Of a DNA stretch of 64,000 bases, positions 22,626 to 33,796 are shown piece by piece; positions within the stretch are counted from its first letter, which is position 1, and each line of letters opens with the position of its first letter. The stretch covers positions 124,368,275 through 124,432,274 of the forward strand of contig NC_045441.1 of NCBI RefSeq assembly GCF_002776525.5, written 5' to 3'. The translations under genes were made by a program, and so were the position numbers. Under the pieces are notes generated by a model. That model saw only the letters and a program-made list of their open reading frames with translations, was not told the origin of the DNA and did no database searches. This DNA comes from Piliocolobus tephrosceles. Its lineage: Eukaryota; Chordata; Mammalia; Primates; Cercopithecidae.

Positions 22626-23012
22626 TGCAAGGGACAGAGGTGTAAAGTTCTCTTGTATGATGCTACATCTCTGTGGGTGGCTCATGCTGTTGTCCAGTCA
22701 GATCACGTGTTTCTATTTCCCCACCAGATCTATTCCCCAAAGATAGGAATCTCGCTCATTTTACCTCCTACAGCCGCACCTTGACTACAACACTCCTGTG
22801 GCCACATAGCACCTGATATGCACACCTTTAATATATCCTAGAGGGCCAAGGCAGGAAGGAAACCTGGAGGGTGCCTTGTTCAAACCTCTTATTTTACAGA
22901 AGAGAAAATCAAAGCCCAAAGAGAGGGAGTAAGGGGCCCAAGGCCACAGGGTAGTCACACTTACATAACACCAATTCTCCTGTGTCCAGCCTGGTAATTA
23001 GTACCCTGAGGT

Positions 23013-23327
23013 TTTTTTTTGTTTGTTTCTCTTTTCTTTTCTGGAGATAGAGTCTTGATCTGTCACCCAGGCTGGAGTGCAGTGGTGCCATCTTGGCTCA
23101 CTGCAACCTCCACTTCCCAGGTTCAAGGGATACTCATGCCTCAGCCTTCCGAGTACCTGGGATTACAGTCACGTGCCACTATGCCTGGCAAATTTTTGTA
23201 TTTTTAGTAGAGATGCGGTTTCACCATGTTGGCCAGGCTGGTCTTGAACTCCTGGTCTCACGTGATCAGCCCACCTTAGCCTCCCAAAGTGCTGCGATTA
23301 CAGGCATGAGCCACTGCACCCAGCCCC
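23013..23327 (-). repeat. Alu (full length, -)
   Basis: A reversed complete Alu with a mixed T-rich start. Confidence 0.95.
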
Positions 23328-23834
23328 CCGGGTTTTGTAAACAGCATTATGAGTTCACCGACAGGGTGCTTGATTTACACCACATATATTCCATATCCAT
23401 GTTGCCTGTGACTTTGTCAACGGAGCTACTATTATCTTCGGAAGAGACAGTTAGCAAACAGGCAGGCTAATAAAGAAGGAACACAATTTCTGATAGCAAT
23501 CGGTCCTCCACAATGAAGTCACAGGGCAGAGGGTGGCTGGGATGGGAGGCTCTTTGGAGGGCGGTCAGAAAAGGTCTGCTCAGGAGGTGAGAGCTTGGCT
23601 GAGACCCAAAGGAAGAGAAGGAGTCATGGACATGAAGATAAGTTAGAAGAGAATTCTAGAGAGGAAACAGCAAATGCAGACGCTGTGGTAGGAGGAGCTT
23701 GGGTGGTTTGAGAGCAAAAGGAAAATCATTGTACCTGGGGCTCAGTGACACAGGGAGAGAGGGAGGAGACGGGATGTCCTGCAGGGTCTTGGGGGCCATG
23801 GAAAGGAGTCAGACTAAAATCCAAAGGGAAGGCA

Positions 23835-24240
23835 TAAGCAAAACGTGGCATATTCCTACCGTGGAGTATTATTCAGCCTAGAAAAAAGAAGGAAATTCTG
23901 GTACACATTACAGCATGGATGAACCTTGAACACATTATGCTAAGTGAAATGAACCCATCACAGAAAGACAAATCCTTTATGGTTCTACTCATATGAGGTA
24001 CCCGGAGTAGTCACATTCACCAAAAGGAGAATGGTGGTTGCTAGAAGCCAGGGGAGGGAGAAATGGGAAGTTGTTGTTTAATGGGGACAGAGTTTTCATT
24101 TTTCAAGATGAAAAGAGTTTACAAGATATATGGTGATGATGGTTGCATAACAATGTACATGTACGTAACACTTCCCAACTGTACACTCAGACATGGTTAA
24201 GATGGTAAATTTTATGTTATGTGTATTAAAAATAAAAGAT
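23835..24240 (+). repeat. Old LINE-1 3' end (L1M)
   Basis: It contains ggagtattattcagcc, acagcatggatgaacc and taagtgaaatgaaccc, then a 3' UTR ending in an A-rich aaaaataaaag. This is the end of L1 ORF2 and the 3' UTR, with stops. Confidence 0.75.
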
Positions 24241-24335
24241 CCAAAGATGAGAGAAACCCTCGGTAGAGGGGTTTTAAGCAAGGTAGTGACATAATGAGAT
24301 TTACATTTCTAAAGCTCCCTCTGTAAAATGTTTCA

Positions 24336-24404
24336 TTATTATTATTTATTTATTTATTTTGAGATGGAGTCCCACTCTGTTGCCCAGGCTGGAGTGCAGT
24401 GGCT
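24336..24404 (-). repeat. Truncated Alu fragment (-)
   Basis: An (ATT)n start is followed by gagatggagtcccactctg and stops abruptly at cagtggctc. Confidence 0.85.
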
Positions 24405-24532
24405 CTAAAAAATTTAAGTCTTAAAAAAAAGACTCCTGACTTTGAGGCACTTGGTATCATTCTCCAAAGTCAGGGCTGTTTGCAAATGTTCTTGTTTGAA
24501 AATCTTATCATGACTCTATTGTTAATGGACGA

Positions 24533-24822
24533 TTTTTTTTTTTTTTTAAGGCAAGGTCTCACTCTGTCATCCAGGCTGGAGTGCAGAGGCATGATCATGG
24601 CTCACTGCAGTCTCCACCTCCAGTGCTCAAGTGATCCTCCTGCCTAAGCCTCCTGAGTAGCTGGGACTATAGGCATGTGCCACCATTCCTGGCTAATTAA
24701 AAAAAAATTGTAGAGATAAGGTCCCATGCTGGTCTTGAACTGAGCTCAGCCTCAAGCAATCCTCCTGCCTCAGCCTCCCAAAGTGCTGGGATTACAGGTG
24801 TAAGCCATACAGTGCCCGGCCA
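24533..24822 (-). repeat. Alu (-)
   Basis: A reversed Alu with a small internal deletion in the middle A-rich region. Confidence 0.9.
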
Positions 24823-24886
24823 CAGTAGATGATTTAGATAGTTCTTGAATCTGTTTCTCATTCGTGTCTACTCCCAGCATTTAAAA

Positions 24887-25209
24887 CAGTGGTCCCCAAC
24901 CTTTTTGGAGGGAAGACAATTTTTCTACAGACCGGTTGGGGTGGGGGATGGTTTCAGGATGAAACTGTTCCACCTCAGATCATCAGACATTAGATTCTCA
25001 TAAGGAGCGTGTGACCTAGACCCCTTGCATGTGCAGTTCACAAAAGGGTTCACGCTCCTATGAGAATCAAATGCTGCTGCTGATCCGACAGGAGGTGGAG
25101 CTCAGGCGGTCATGCTCACTTACCCATGGCTCACCTTCTGCTGTGCAGTCCAGTTTCTAACAGGCCACAGACCAGTACCGCTCTGCAGCATAGGAGTTGG
25201 GGAGCCCTG
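24887..25209 (+). repeat. MER1-type hAT-Charlie DNA transposon
   Basis: The left end cagtggtccccaacc and right end gttggggagccctg are an inverted pair. The centre shares ttagattctcataagg with the copy at 7029-7355, which lies in the opposite direction. Confidence 0.85.
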
Positions 25210-25217
25210 CAGAGACA

Positions 25218-25376
25218 TTCTAATACAGTTTCAATTTTGTAAGATGAAAAAGTTCTGGAGATCTGTTGTACAACAACATGAACATACTTGACAGTACTGA
25301 GCTGTACATTTTAAAAAGGTTATGATGGTAAATTTTATATTATATGTCTTTTATGGCAATTAAATTAAAAAAAAAA
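25218..25376 (+). repeat. Old LINE-1 3' UTR fragment
   Basis: It contains gatggtaaattttatatt and an A-rich end, like the L1 3' UTR at 24.2 kb. Confidence 0.6.
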
Positions 25377-25387
25377 AAGAACTCTAA

Positions 25388-25650
25388 GCTGGGCAAGGTG
25401 ACTCACGCCTGTAATCCCAGCACTTTGGGAGGCCAAGGCAGGCAGATTGCCTGAGCTCAGGAGTTCAAGACCAGCCTGGCCAACACGGTGAAACCCCATC
25501 TCTACCAAAAATACAAAAATTACTCGGAGGCTGAGGCGGGAGAATTGCGTCAACCTGGGAGGCAGAGGTTGCAGTGAGCCGAGAAAGCGCTGCCGCACTC
25601 CATGCGGCACAAAAGTGAGACTCCATCTCAAATTAAAAAAAGAAAAAAAA
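25388..25650 (+). repeat. Alu (+) with internal deletion
   Basis: The left monomer is complete. The middle lacks the segment between caaaaattactcgg and the right monomer. Confidence 0.9.
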
Positions 25651-26518
25651 TTCTTACCACATCAAAAGAACATTTTGTTTTGTTTATAATCTTAACAATT
25701 AACTATGGAAACAATTTGTGAGGATCAACCACCGCCCTTTGGATCTGCTGATGGTCTCATAAAGATTGCAGTCACCCACCAATTCCACTTATCATGTAGT
25801 CCACTTATCATGGCCTCAGAACTGACTGTTGGGCAGGGAGCCGTGGTACCCCAGAGAAGTGGCAGGAGATCTCTGGCCTTGGGCCTCAAGTCCCCCGACT
25901 CACGTGGAGAACCAAGTGGCCAGAGCTCATCGTTGCAAAGATGCAACACAAAGCAATACCTTAAAAGGCCACGAGGGGGAGGTGTGAGTCCATAAATAAA
26001 GTGGTCTTTGCACCGGTGCCTCTTTCAGGGTTAATCTAAGCCTTCTAATTGATTTGTAGACTGCTGTGTCCATGTATCTTTCTTTCCTCTCTTTTAAGGG
26101 CCTTATTTTAAAGATAATACATCAAATAAATGTTTGTTCTGTATATTGAATATAGTTTTATGTTCTGCATGAAATGCACTCCCTTTAGCAGAAAAGAAAA
26201 TATTTGCTGCTTTATACTGATTTGTTCCTTTCCAGCTATGTTTTGGTGTGGTTCAGTGGTCCTCCTGTGGAGAAACGTTCCCCTCACCTGTGCCAAAGGC
26301 TTTGAAATCTTGGACAAATATCAAAGAGTCCATGGTGTCAAGAATATAGAATCTGCTTTTTGGGTAGATGCTGGCTCAGCTATTTGCTCACAGATACCAC
26401 CTATAGCTGTGTGCCAGAGCCATGCAGGAGGACAGAGGTGGGCAGATCTGATGCTAGAAAGACACGATGCCACCAGGCTGCACATCAGAACCACTGATGG
26501 AGCTATATGAAAATGCAA

Positions 26519-26803
26519 GGGGGGCATGGTGGCTCACGCCTGTAATCCCAGCACTTTGGGAGGCCGAGGTGGGTGGATCACCTGAGGTCAGGAGTTCAAG
26601 ACCAGCCTGGACAACATGGTGAAACCCGGTCTCTACTAAAAATACAAAAATTATCCAGGCTTGGTGGCAGACGCCTGTAATCCCAGCTACTCAGGAGGCT
26701 GAGGCAGGAGAATCACTTGAATCTGGGAGGTGGAGGTTGCAGCGAGCCAGGATTGCGCCACTGCACTCCAGTCTGGGCAACATCTCAAAAAAAAAAAAAA
26801 AAA

Positions 26804-26835
<32 letters not shown>

Positions 26836-26846
26836 GAAAAAAGAAA
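26519..26846 (+). repeat. Alu (+) with poly-A and (GAA)n tail
   Basis: The Alu body ends near 26786, followed by about 26 A residues and a run of GAA triplets. Confidence 0.95.
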
Positions 26847-26859
26847 ATGCAAGGTGGAG

Positions 26860-28240
26860 TGTGGGCAGTAGGGAGGGTCTCTATTGTTCCAAAGCTCACA
26901 AGACTTGTGCTGGGAACTGCAGAGGTCCACTGAGATATGTGGAAAGCAATGTGATTAGACACTATCGTTTCTGTGTCACCTTAGAAAGTTTCATCCTGAA
27001 GAATTCCTGCTGATCTTATGGAGCTTTCCTGTGAAAAATGGAGAGCCATGAAGAGATTTTAAGCAGAGACTAATCTCATCAGAACTAGGTTCTAGAAAGA
27101 TCTTTGGGTAGCCATGTGGTAGAATGACATGGGCAAGATCCTGGAAACAGAGAATGTAAGAGGTCATTGTGCATCCAAGTGCCATGATGAAGCCATGGGC
27201 CTGGAAATGGAGAAAAGAGGAGAGGAAGGAAGTGGGAGTGTTGAGAAAATAGAACCCGCTGGTGAGGGTGTGGGACAGCAAGAAGCTATGGATAACATGG
27301 GTGACTGGGTGGGCCCAGTAAGACAAGGATCACAGGAGAACCCAGGATGAGGGCATGGGCTGAGCTTCACAGAGGCCACTGAGGGTGAGGTGCCTTTGGG
27401 ACATCAAACAGGGCTGGTCAGGACACACGTGAATATTCAGGGTTGGAGCTCAGATACGGGGCTGGGTCAGAGGTAATGAAACTCCCCACTACACTTCAGA
27501 AAGCCACCGAAGAGCTCTGCCAAGGCCGGTATTGAATTTCTGCCTGTGGAATTGCCACAGGCAAAGAAGGCCAGATGTGGAAGACAAAATCATAGCCTCT
27601 TACAGAGGCCCATGGCCTTCTCCCCAAACCTGTTGTTGGGGTGACCAGACCCAACACCAAGTCGTGGGGGCAACAAAGTCTGGTGGAGTCAAAGGACTGA
27701 GAAAAGACAGTCTGAGAGAGAAAAGTGGGACCAGGGGGCCATTGCGATTGTGGAAGCTGCAAAGGACCCGAGCTCTGGAAGCCCGTGCTATTTATTGGTA
27801 ATCCAACAGAGAAACGGGTGGTGAGAATGTGGAGGTCAAAAGGGCACGTTGCATTAAGCACATGATTTACAGCTGTGATCATTTAGCATTTGCTCTACTA
27901 CTTGAGATAATGGAAAGCAGGTTCTTTTAACTCAAGATACAATTGATCCTGGGAGAGCAAGGAGCCAGGGAGTCTAGACACATTCCAGAGCCATGAGCCC
28001 TGGATTCTATCCAAGCCATGAGGGATTTTATGCCCTGGGCTTAGATTATGGTGCGTCAGGGTAGCCTTCCACCCTTTAGCACAGAGCTTGGTGTTCCAAA
28101 GGCCACAAGGGGTTTTAGACCCTGAACCCTGGACATGTTCCAAGAGTCTTTTACATTATGTCAGACATGCAAGCCCTGCCTCAGCTTCTCCCAACCCTCA
28201 GCTTTTCCCAACACCTGTGAATCTGTTTTCCTTTCTTTTC
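26860..28240. other. Unassigned sequence where middle SLC23A4 exons would be expected
   Basis: Minus-strand reading shows no SLC23 motif here (no GDYYACAR, no WGLPT, no GNGSTSSSPN) and no confident repeat. Confidence 0.4.
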
Positions 28241-28244
28241 TTTT

Positions 28245-28340
28245 TCTTTTTTTTTTTTTTTTTTGTGATGGAGTTTTGTTCTTGTTGCCCAGGCTGGAGT
28301 GCAGTGGTGCAATCTTGGCTCACTGAAACCTCCGCCTCAT
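28245..28340 (-). repeat. Truncated Alu fragment (-)
   Basis: A poly-T start and the beginning of a reversed Alu stop at cctccgcctcatt. Confidence 0.9.
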
Positions 28341-28544
28341 TGTGAATACAAATAGGATAATAATAATGAGCAGTGATGATGAATTATAGATAACAACTTT
28401 GATGCTTTTTAAGGTTTGACAAAATTCATGAAAGTCTTTGTAAACCACAAGAGTTTACCAATATCCAGGACCTCCATTATTCTTTCTGGGTGATTCTCCA
28501 CCAAAGAGAATGTACATGGCACTCCCTCCCCAGGGAGCACTTAC

Positions 28545-28726
28545 ATGGCAGAAATCCCCCAATGGATCCTGGCATTATTGCCTGTGGAATCGAAGAGGGG
28601 CAGGGCCACCTGGGAGATAGTTGGAGCAATGGCCAAGGGGCCAATGAAACCCACGAGAAAGCTAATGAGGCCTGAGAAGCCCACCAGCATCTGGACACAG
28701 GAAGTGACCATGACAGCACCTTGCAA
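28545..28726 (-). pseudogene. SLC23A4: SLC23A4 relic: exon with GPLAIAPT motif, frame open
   Basis: This 182-nt exon on the minus strand has acceptor ctccccttaag and donor AT|gtaagt. It encodes LQGAVMVTSCVQMLVG, a hydrophobic run, then GFIGPLAIAPTISQ and finally HWGISA. It aligns throughout with SLC23A1 'VQGAIMVSSVVEVVIG...YIGPLTVTPTVS...HWGISAC'. GPL-x-x-x-PT is a conserved SLC23 motif. No stop or indel is present, and both splice sites are canonical. It is separated from the previous exon by more than 11 kb of repeats. A 45-bp tandem duplication lies just upstream of its acceptor (28759-28848). Confidence 0.85.
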
Positions 28727-28758
28727 CTTAAGGGGAGAAGTGTTCAGGACTGTGGGCT

Positions 28759-28848
28759 TCAGCGCAGCCCAGGCCACTGTAACGGTCCGGGATGTGCAGC
28801 CCCTCAGCGCGGCCCAGGTCACCATAACAGTCCGGGATGCTGCAGCCC
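28759..28848. repeat. 45-bp tandem duplication next to an SLC23A4 exon
   Basis: Units at 28759-28803 and 28804-28848 both start tcagcgc(a/g)gcccagg and share gtccgggatg. They end 33 bp from the exon at 28545-28726, inside the upstream intron. Confidence 0.85.
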
Positions 28849-29129
28849 ATGGTGAAATATTGTGACCCCTAGGTGGTTCCTAGACAGTGCAGGGGCAAAG
28901 CTAGACCCCAAAAGAACTGAGAGGACAGCTCTGATTTCACTCCTCTCTCCAGTCTGTATTTCCAACTGTGTGTTGGACTTTTTCGCTTAACAAAGCTTTT
29001 CAGGAAACAGGCTTCAAAATTAATTCTTGATTGTAGTCACAATGATGATGATGTTGATGACTCCCAACACTAGCACACTTGGTCGTGATTGAACATCTTG
29101 CTGCAGCATTTTTCTGTTTTCCTAGTTTC

Positions 29130-29780
29130 TATTGCAGAGGTAGGCAAACTTTATGTTTTTGGTTTTTGGGTGTTTTGTTTTGTTTTGTTTTGACGGAATC
29201 TCACTCTATCGCCCATGCTGAAGTGCAGTGGCACGATCTCAGCTCACTGCAACCTCCACCTCACTGGGTTCAGGAGATTCTCCTGCCTCAGCCCCCTGAG
29301 TAGCTGGGATTACAGGTGCGTGCCACCACGCCTGGCTAATTTTTTTGTATTTTTAGTACAGACAGGGTTTCACTATGTTGGTCAGAGTGGTCTTGAGCTC
29401 CTGGCCTCATGATCTGCCTGCTTCAGCCTCCCAAAGTGTTGGGATTATAGGCCTAAGCCACCATGTCCGACTATGCAAACTTTTTCTGTAAAGGACCAAA
29501 AAAGTGAATATTTTCGGCTTTATGCCCATACGGGAGCTGTCACTTTTCCAGACAAGATGTGAAGAAATGAGTGTAGCTGTGTTCCAATAAAACTTCGCTT
29601 ATAGACACTGACATTTGAATTTCAGATAATGCTGATGTGTCATGAAATGTTCTTCTTTTGATTTTTTTAACCACTTAAAATGTAAAACCATGCTTAGTCG
29701 TGGGCTGTCTGCTCTAAAGGAGGTGATGGGCCAGATCTGGCTCCTGGGCTGCAATTTGCCAACTTATCTGTGGATTAAGT
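29130..29780 (+). repeat. hAT-type MITE split by an Alu
   Basis: Before the Alu is gaggtaggcaaactt; after it is gcaaactttttctgtaaagg...tgtgttccaataaaactt...gctgcaatttgccaac, a common hAT-derived element. A second copy lies at 33050-33255. Confidence 0.6.
29176..29473 (-). repeat. Alu (full length, -)
   Basis: A (GTTTT)n start leads into a complete reversed Alu. It is inserted in the MITE. Confidence 0.95.
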
Positions 29781-30162
29781 TTGCTTTATTTCCCCTTTTT
29801 ATTTTACTTGTTTGGATGTTTGATTTGTTATTTTATTCTTTTAGAAGTTGCTCACAACTTTTTAACGTGAATTCTTCACTTAACAATGTCCACGGGTAAA
29901 TAAAATGTCAGTCTCCCATCAGATAGTACAACGACCTTAGAAAACTTGAACTTCTACCACCATTCTGCTGTTGTTGTCAAATATTTGTTTTGTTTCTACT
30001 GCCATTGCTCATTATTGTTTTTATTCCATTTTCCTACAATTAGTGCTTATTTAGATTTACCTAGTACTGTGAAGTAAATGTTTATGTTCCCTCAAAATTC
30101 ATATGATGGTGTTTGAAGATGGAGGCTTTGGGAAGAAACTAGGTTTAAATGCGGTCATAAGG

Positions 30163-30523
30163 TGATATGGTTTGACTGTGTCCCCACCCAAATCTCATCT
30201 TGAATTTTAGCTCCTATAATTCTCACATGTTGTGGTAGGGACCCAGTGGGAGAACTGAATCATTGGGTAGTTTCCCCCATACTGTTCTCATGGTAGTAAA
30301 TAAGTCTCACAAGATCTGATGATTTTATAAGCAGTTTCCCTTTTCACTTAGCTCTCATTCTGTCTTGTCTGCCGCCATGTAAGATGTGCCTTTTGCCTTC
30401 TGCCATGATTCTGAGGCTTCCCCAGCCACCTGGAATTGTGTGAGTCCATTAAACTTCTTTTTCTTTATAAATTACCCAGTCTTGTGTATGTCTTTATTGG
30501 CAGCATGAAAACAAACTAATACA
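30163..30523 (+). mobile_element. Solo THE1 LTR (MaLR)
   Basis: It starts tgatatggtttgactgtg and ends actaataca, with perfect 5-bp target duplications TAAGG (30158-30162 and 30524-30528). No internal MaLR sequence remains, so it is a solo LTR from recombination. Confidence 0.9.
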
Positions 30524-30785
30524 TAAGGGAAAAGCCCCTTTGATGGGCTTAGTACCCTTATACAGAGATTTTTCTGTCTCTTCTCTCCTCTCTCTCTCTG
30601 CATGCACCAAGGAAAGTCTTTGTGAGGACACAGCTAGAAGGTGGCCATCTGCAAGCCAGGAAAGGAGCACCCCTCAGAAGCTGACCATGCTGGCATCCAG
30701 ATCTCAGACTTCCAGCCTCCAGTACTATGAAAAAATAAATTTCAGTTGTTCAAACCACCCAGTCTATGGTTGGTTTTTGTTTTTG

Positions 30786-30913
30786 TTTTGTAAAGGCAGG
30801 GTCTCACTATGTTGCCCAGGCTGGTCTCAAACTCCTGGACTCAAGCAATCTTCCAATTTTAGCCTACGAAGTAGCTGCGACTATAGACATATACAGGCAC
30901 TGCACTCAGCTAT
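30786..30913 (-). repeat. Alu monomer (-)
   Basis: A single reversed monomer (gcagggtctcactatgttgcccagg...) within the MLT1. Confidence 0.75.
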
Positions 30914-30959
30914 AGTGTTTTGTTGTGGCACCCCAAGCTGACTAATCCACCTATGTTTT

Positions 30960-33040
30960 CTACCCGTATGCTCCTCTGCTCACTTATAGCTTCTTTTCCA
31001 CCACTCTTTCATTCAAGATTCCATTTCCTTTTTCCTGAAGTTTAGCTTTTAATAATTATTTCAATAAGGGTCTGTGACTGATAAACTCTTAGTCTTTGTT
31101 TACCTGAAAATGTCTTTATTTTGCTATCAGTGTTGCCTGATGTGGGATTCTACAGTGGGATAGAATTCTAGGATGATAATATTTTCTCTTAGCATTTTGA
31201 AAATATTCCATTGTCTTCCAGACTTTACTGTTGGTAGTGAGAAGGCTGCTAAATGTCCAACTGCTATTCTTTTGTAGGTATTTTTTTCTTTCTTACTACT
31301 TTTAAAATTTTTCTCTTTGTATTTGTATTACAGTTTCATTATGATATATCTAATTGTAGATTTAATTGTTTATTACACTTGAGACTACATGTGCTTTTTA
31401 AATCTGAATATTCATATTTTTCGTCTGTTCTAAAATGTTATTAGTCATTATATCTCTTCTAATACTATCACTTTTCCATTTTCTCATTATCACCTTCAGG
31501 AATTCCTACTAGAAACAAGCTGGACTTCTCAGTCTGGCTTCACATTTCTTAACTTCCGTTTCATATTTCCCATCCTCTTTTTCACATTTCCCATCTTTTT
31601 ACCTCTCAGGGCTGCATTCTGGATTATTTCCTTAGATAATCTTTCAGTTCATGAATATATCTTTAGCTGTGTCTAAATGCTGTTTAAATCATTAAATGCA
31701 TTTTTAAATTGCAGTGACTTTATTTGATTTTATTACTAAACTTCTGTTCGGTACTCTGTTCAAATTTCCTTGTTCTTGTTTCATTTTATCTTCTAGATTA
31801 TGGTTTCTATTGCTTCTTGACCCTTTTTAATTATTTTAAACATATTGATTTAATATCATCTTTTAAATTGTTCTATTAGCTCTTGATTCTGCTGATTCTC
31901 TCTCATAATACATTATTACCTTGTGTGAAATGATAAAATTTATGTCTGTGAACTCATCTTCAGCGGAATTGTTTTTTCCCCCGTATCTTATGTGCTTTAG
32001 AATGTCAAAATATCCCTAAAGAATAATTGTACATTTTCTTCTGTGAGAACCACAGGTATTTTATTGACAGGACCAGTTTTAGCTTTAATTTCTGAGCTGG
32101 CACATCTTTCCACCACACCCATATGTGTTCACACGTTGTAGAGTTGGAGTCCTCATTTTTCATGCAACTCCATATTCTAACACTTCCCACTGATCTCTAG
32201 GAAGAATAAAACTTTCCTTGTTTATTCCCGGGGATGGTGGGATTATTATTTCACCCGTTCACTGAAGCGGGTGCCCTTCCAGATCCCAGTTGATCATTAC
32301 AACCCAAGCTCCTAGCCTTTGGTGGTATATCTGGGTCTGATTCTTTACCCAACCATCATAAGCCCCATGATCCTGGCTATAATTCCCATCTTTGTTTCTA
32401 GAAAGTAATGTTTTCCCTTTGGTTTTGAACTTGATTCTGGATTTAATAACAGTTCATCCAGCATTTTCAGGTGTTGGTAATATTTGTGGGTTCTACATTA
32501 GCTCAAACTACCATGATACTGGAGAATGACGTTTAAATTGGTCTAAGGTGTTGAAAACTGGATTTGCCGTATCTGCCCACGGTTTTCCACTTTTAGTACA
32601 ACCACCGTTCCCGCAAAACAGAATCATCATTCACTTTTCCCTCTCCACTACTTCTTGTATCCCAAATGAGTAATGATGTTCCTATTGGTTCCATATTGCT
32701 GACACTTTCATCTGTGGCTAGTATCGTGTTGTACAATTGGTCAGCTGACCGTCAGTGGTTTCAAGTCTTGAGATGTGTGTGGATCAGTATAACTTAGTGA
32801 AACATGGGAATCTGTCTTCCCTTCTAATAGGCTGACTCGGTAAATGAAACCAATCAATCATCAATTAATAACATGAAGTTGAAATTAGCAAGAACTTTCT
32901 CGTGTTTACAGCACTGGTGAAAAACATTGGCCCAGCAGAGGGAGCTAAAATACCACAGATAAGACCCTAGGTTTGTGGCTTACTGTGTTGGACATTTGGG
33001 GGCAGTGTGGGTGAAGATGGCTCCCTTACACCTGGGCCCT
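30960..33040. other. AT-rich sequence, probably a decayed LINE
   Basis: The T-rich plus strand holds phrases such as ttgtcttccagactttactg and tgctgcattctggattatttcc that resemble an interspersed repeat I cannot name with confidence. No exon was seen. Confidence 0.4.
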
Positions 33041-33049
33041 GTGTTTCAG

Positions 33050-33255
33050 AGCAACAATTGGCAGACTTTTTCCATAAAAGGCCAGATAGTAAATATTTTA
33101 GAATTTATAGGCCACATATAGTTTCTGATGCACGATCTTTTTGTAAAACAACCTTTAAAAACATTCTTAGTTCATGGGCCATAAAAATAAAAAAACAGGT
33201 CACAGCCAGGATTTGGTCCAAGAGCCATATCTTGCAAATTCCTGCTTTAGAGGAC
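33050..33255 (+). repeat. hAT-type MITE (second copy)
   Basis: It reads ggcagactttttccataaaagg...gatagtaaatattttag...tttggtcc, the same family as 29130-29780. Confidence 0.65.
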
Positions 33256-33477
33256 TCTACATATCACAAGCACAAAAGTAAACAACAAATGTATTAAAGA
33301 AAATAAGAATGCTCTGTCACTTGGAATCTAGTCCTCAGTGCTGGCAGGGCATGACCCAAATCCCTAAACATCCACTCTCACTACTGATACTGTTCAGGCC
33401 CCAGGAACATTCTTCTCCATAACTATTGTCCACTATCCTCAAAACACAAGGCAACTGCTTCTAAATGCACTGATGTT

Positions 33478-33796
33478 TTTTGTTTTTGCATTTTTGGACA
33501 GTCTTGCTCTGTTGCCCAGGCTGGAGTGCAATGGCACAATCTCAGCTCACTGAAAACTTGGCCTCTCGGGTTCAAGTGATTCTTATATCTCAGCCTCCCG
33601 AGTAGCTGGGACTCCCGAGTAGCTGGGACTCCCAAGTAGCTATGTGCCACCACACCTGGCTAATTTTTGTATTTTAGTGTAGATGGGTTTCATCATGTTG
33701 GCCAGGCTGATCTCAAACTCCTGACCTCTGGTGATCTGCCCGCCTTAGCCTCCCAAAGTGCTGGGATTACAGGCATGAGCCAACACACTCGGCCAT
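33478..33796 (-). repeat. Alu (-) with internal 17-bp expansion
   Basis: A reversed Alu in which cccgagtagctgggact is repeated at 33597 and 33614 and partly again at 33631. Confidence 0.95.

Larger units (their letters stand above)
30066..30948 (+). repeat. MLT1 LTR carrying two nested insertions
   Basis: Three separated parts read as one MLT1: ccctcaaaattcatatg..., then gtctttgtgaggacacagc...cagtactatgaaaaaat, then gttttgttgtggcacccc...gactaatcc. A THE1 LTR and an Alu monomer interrupt it. Confidence 0.75.
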
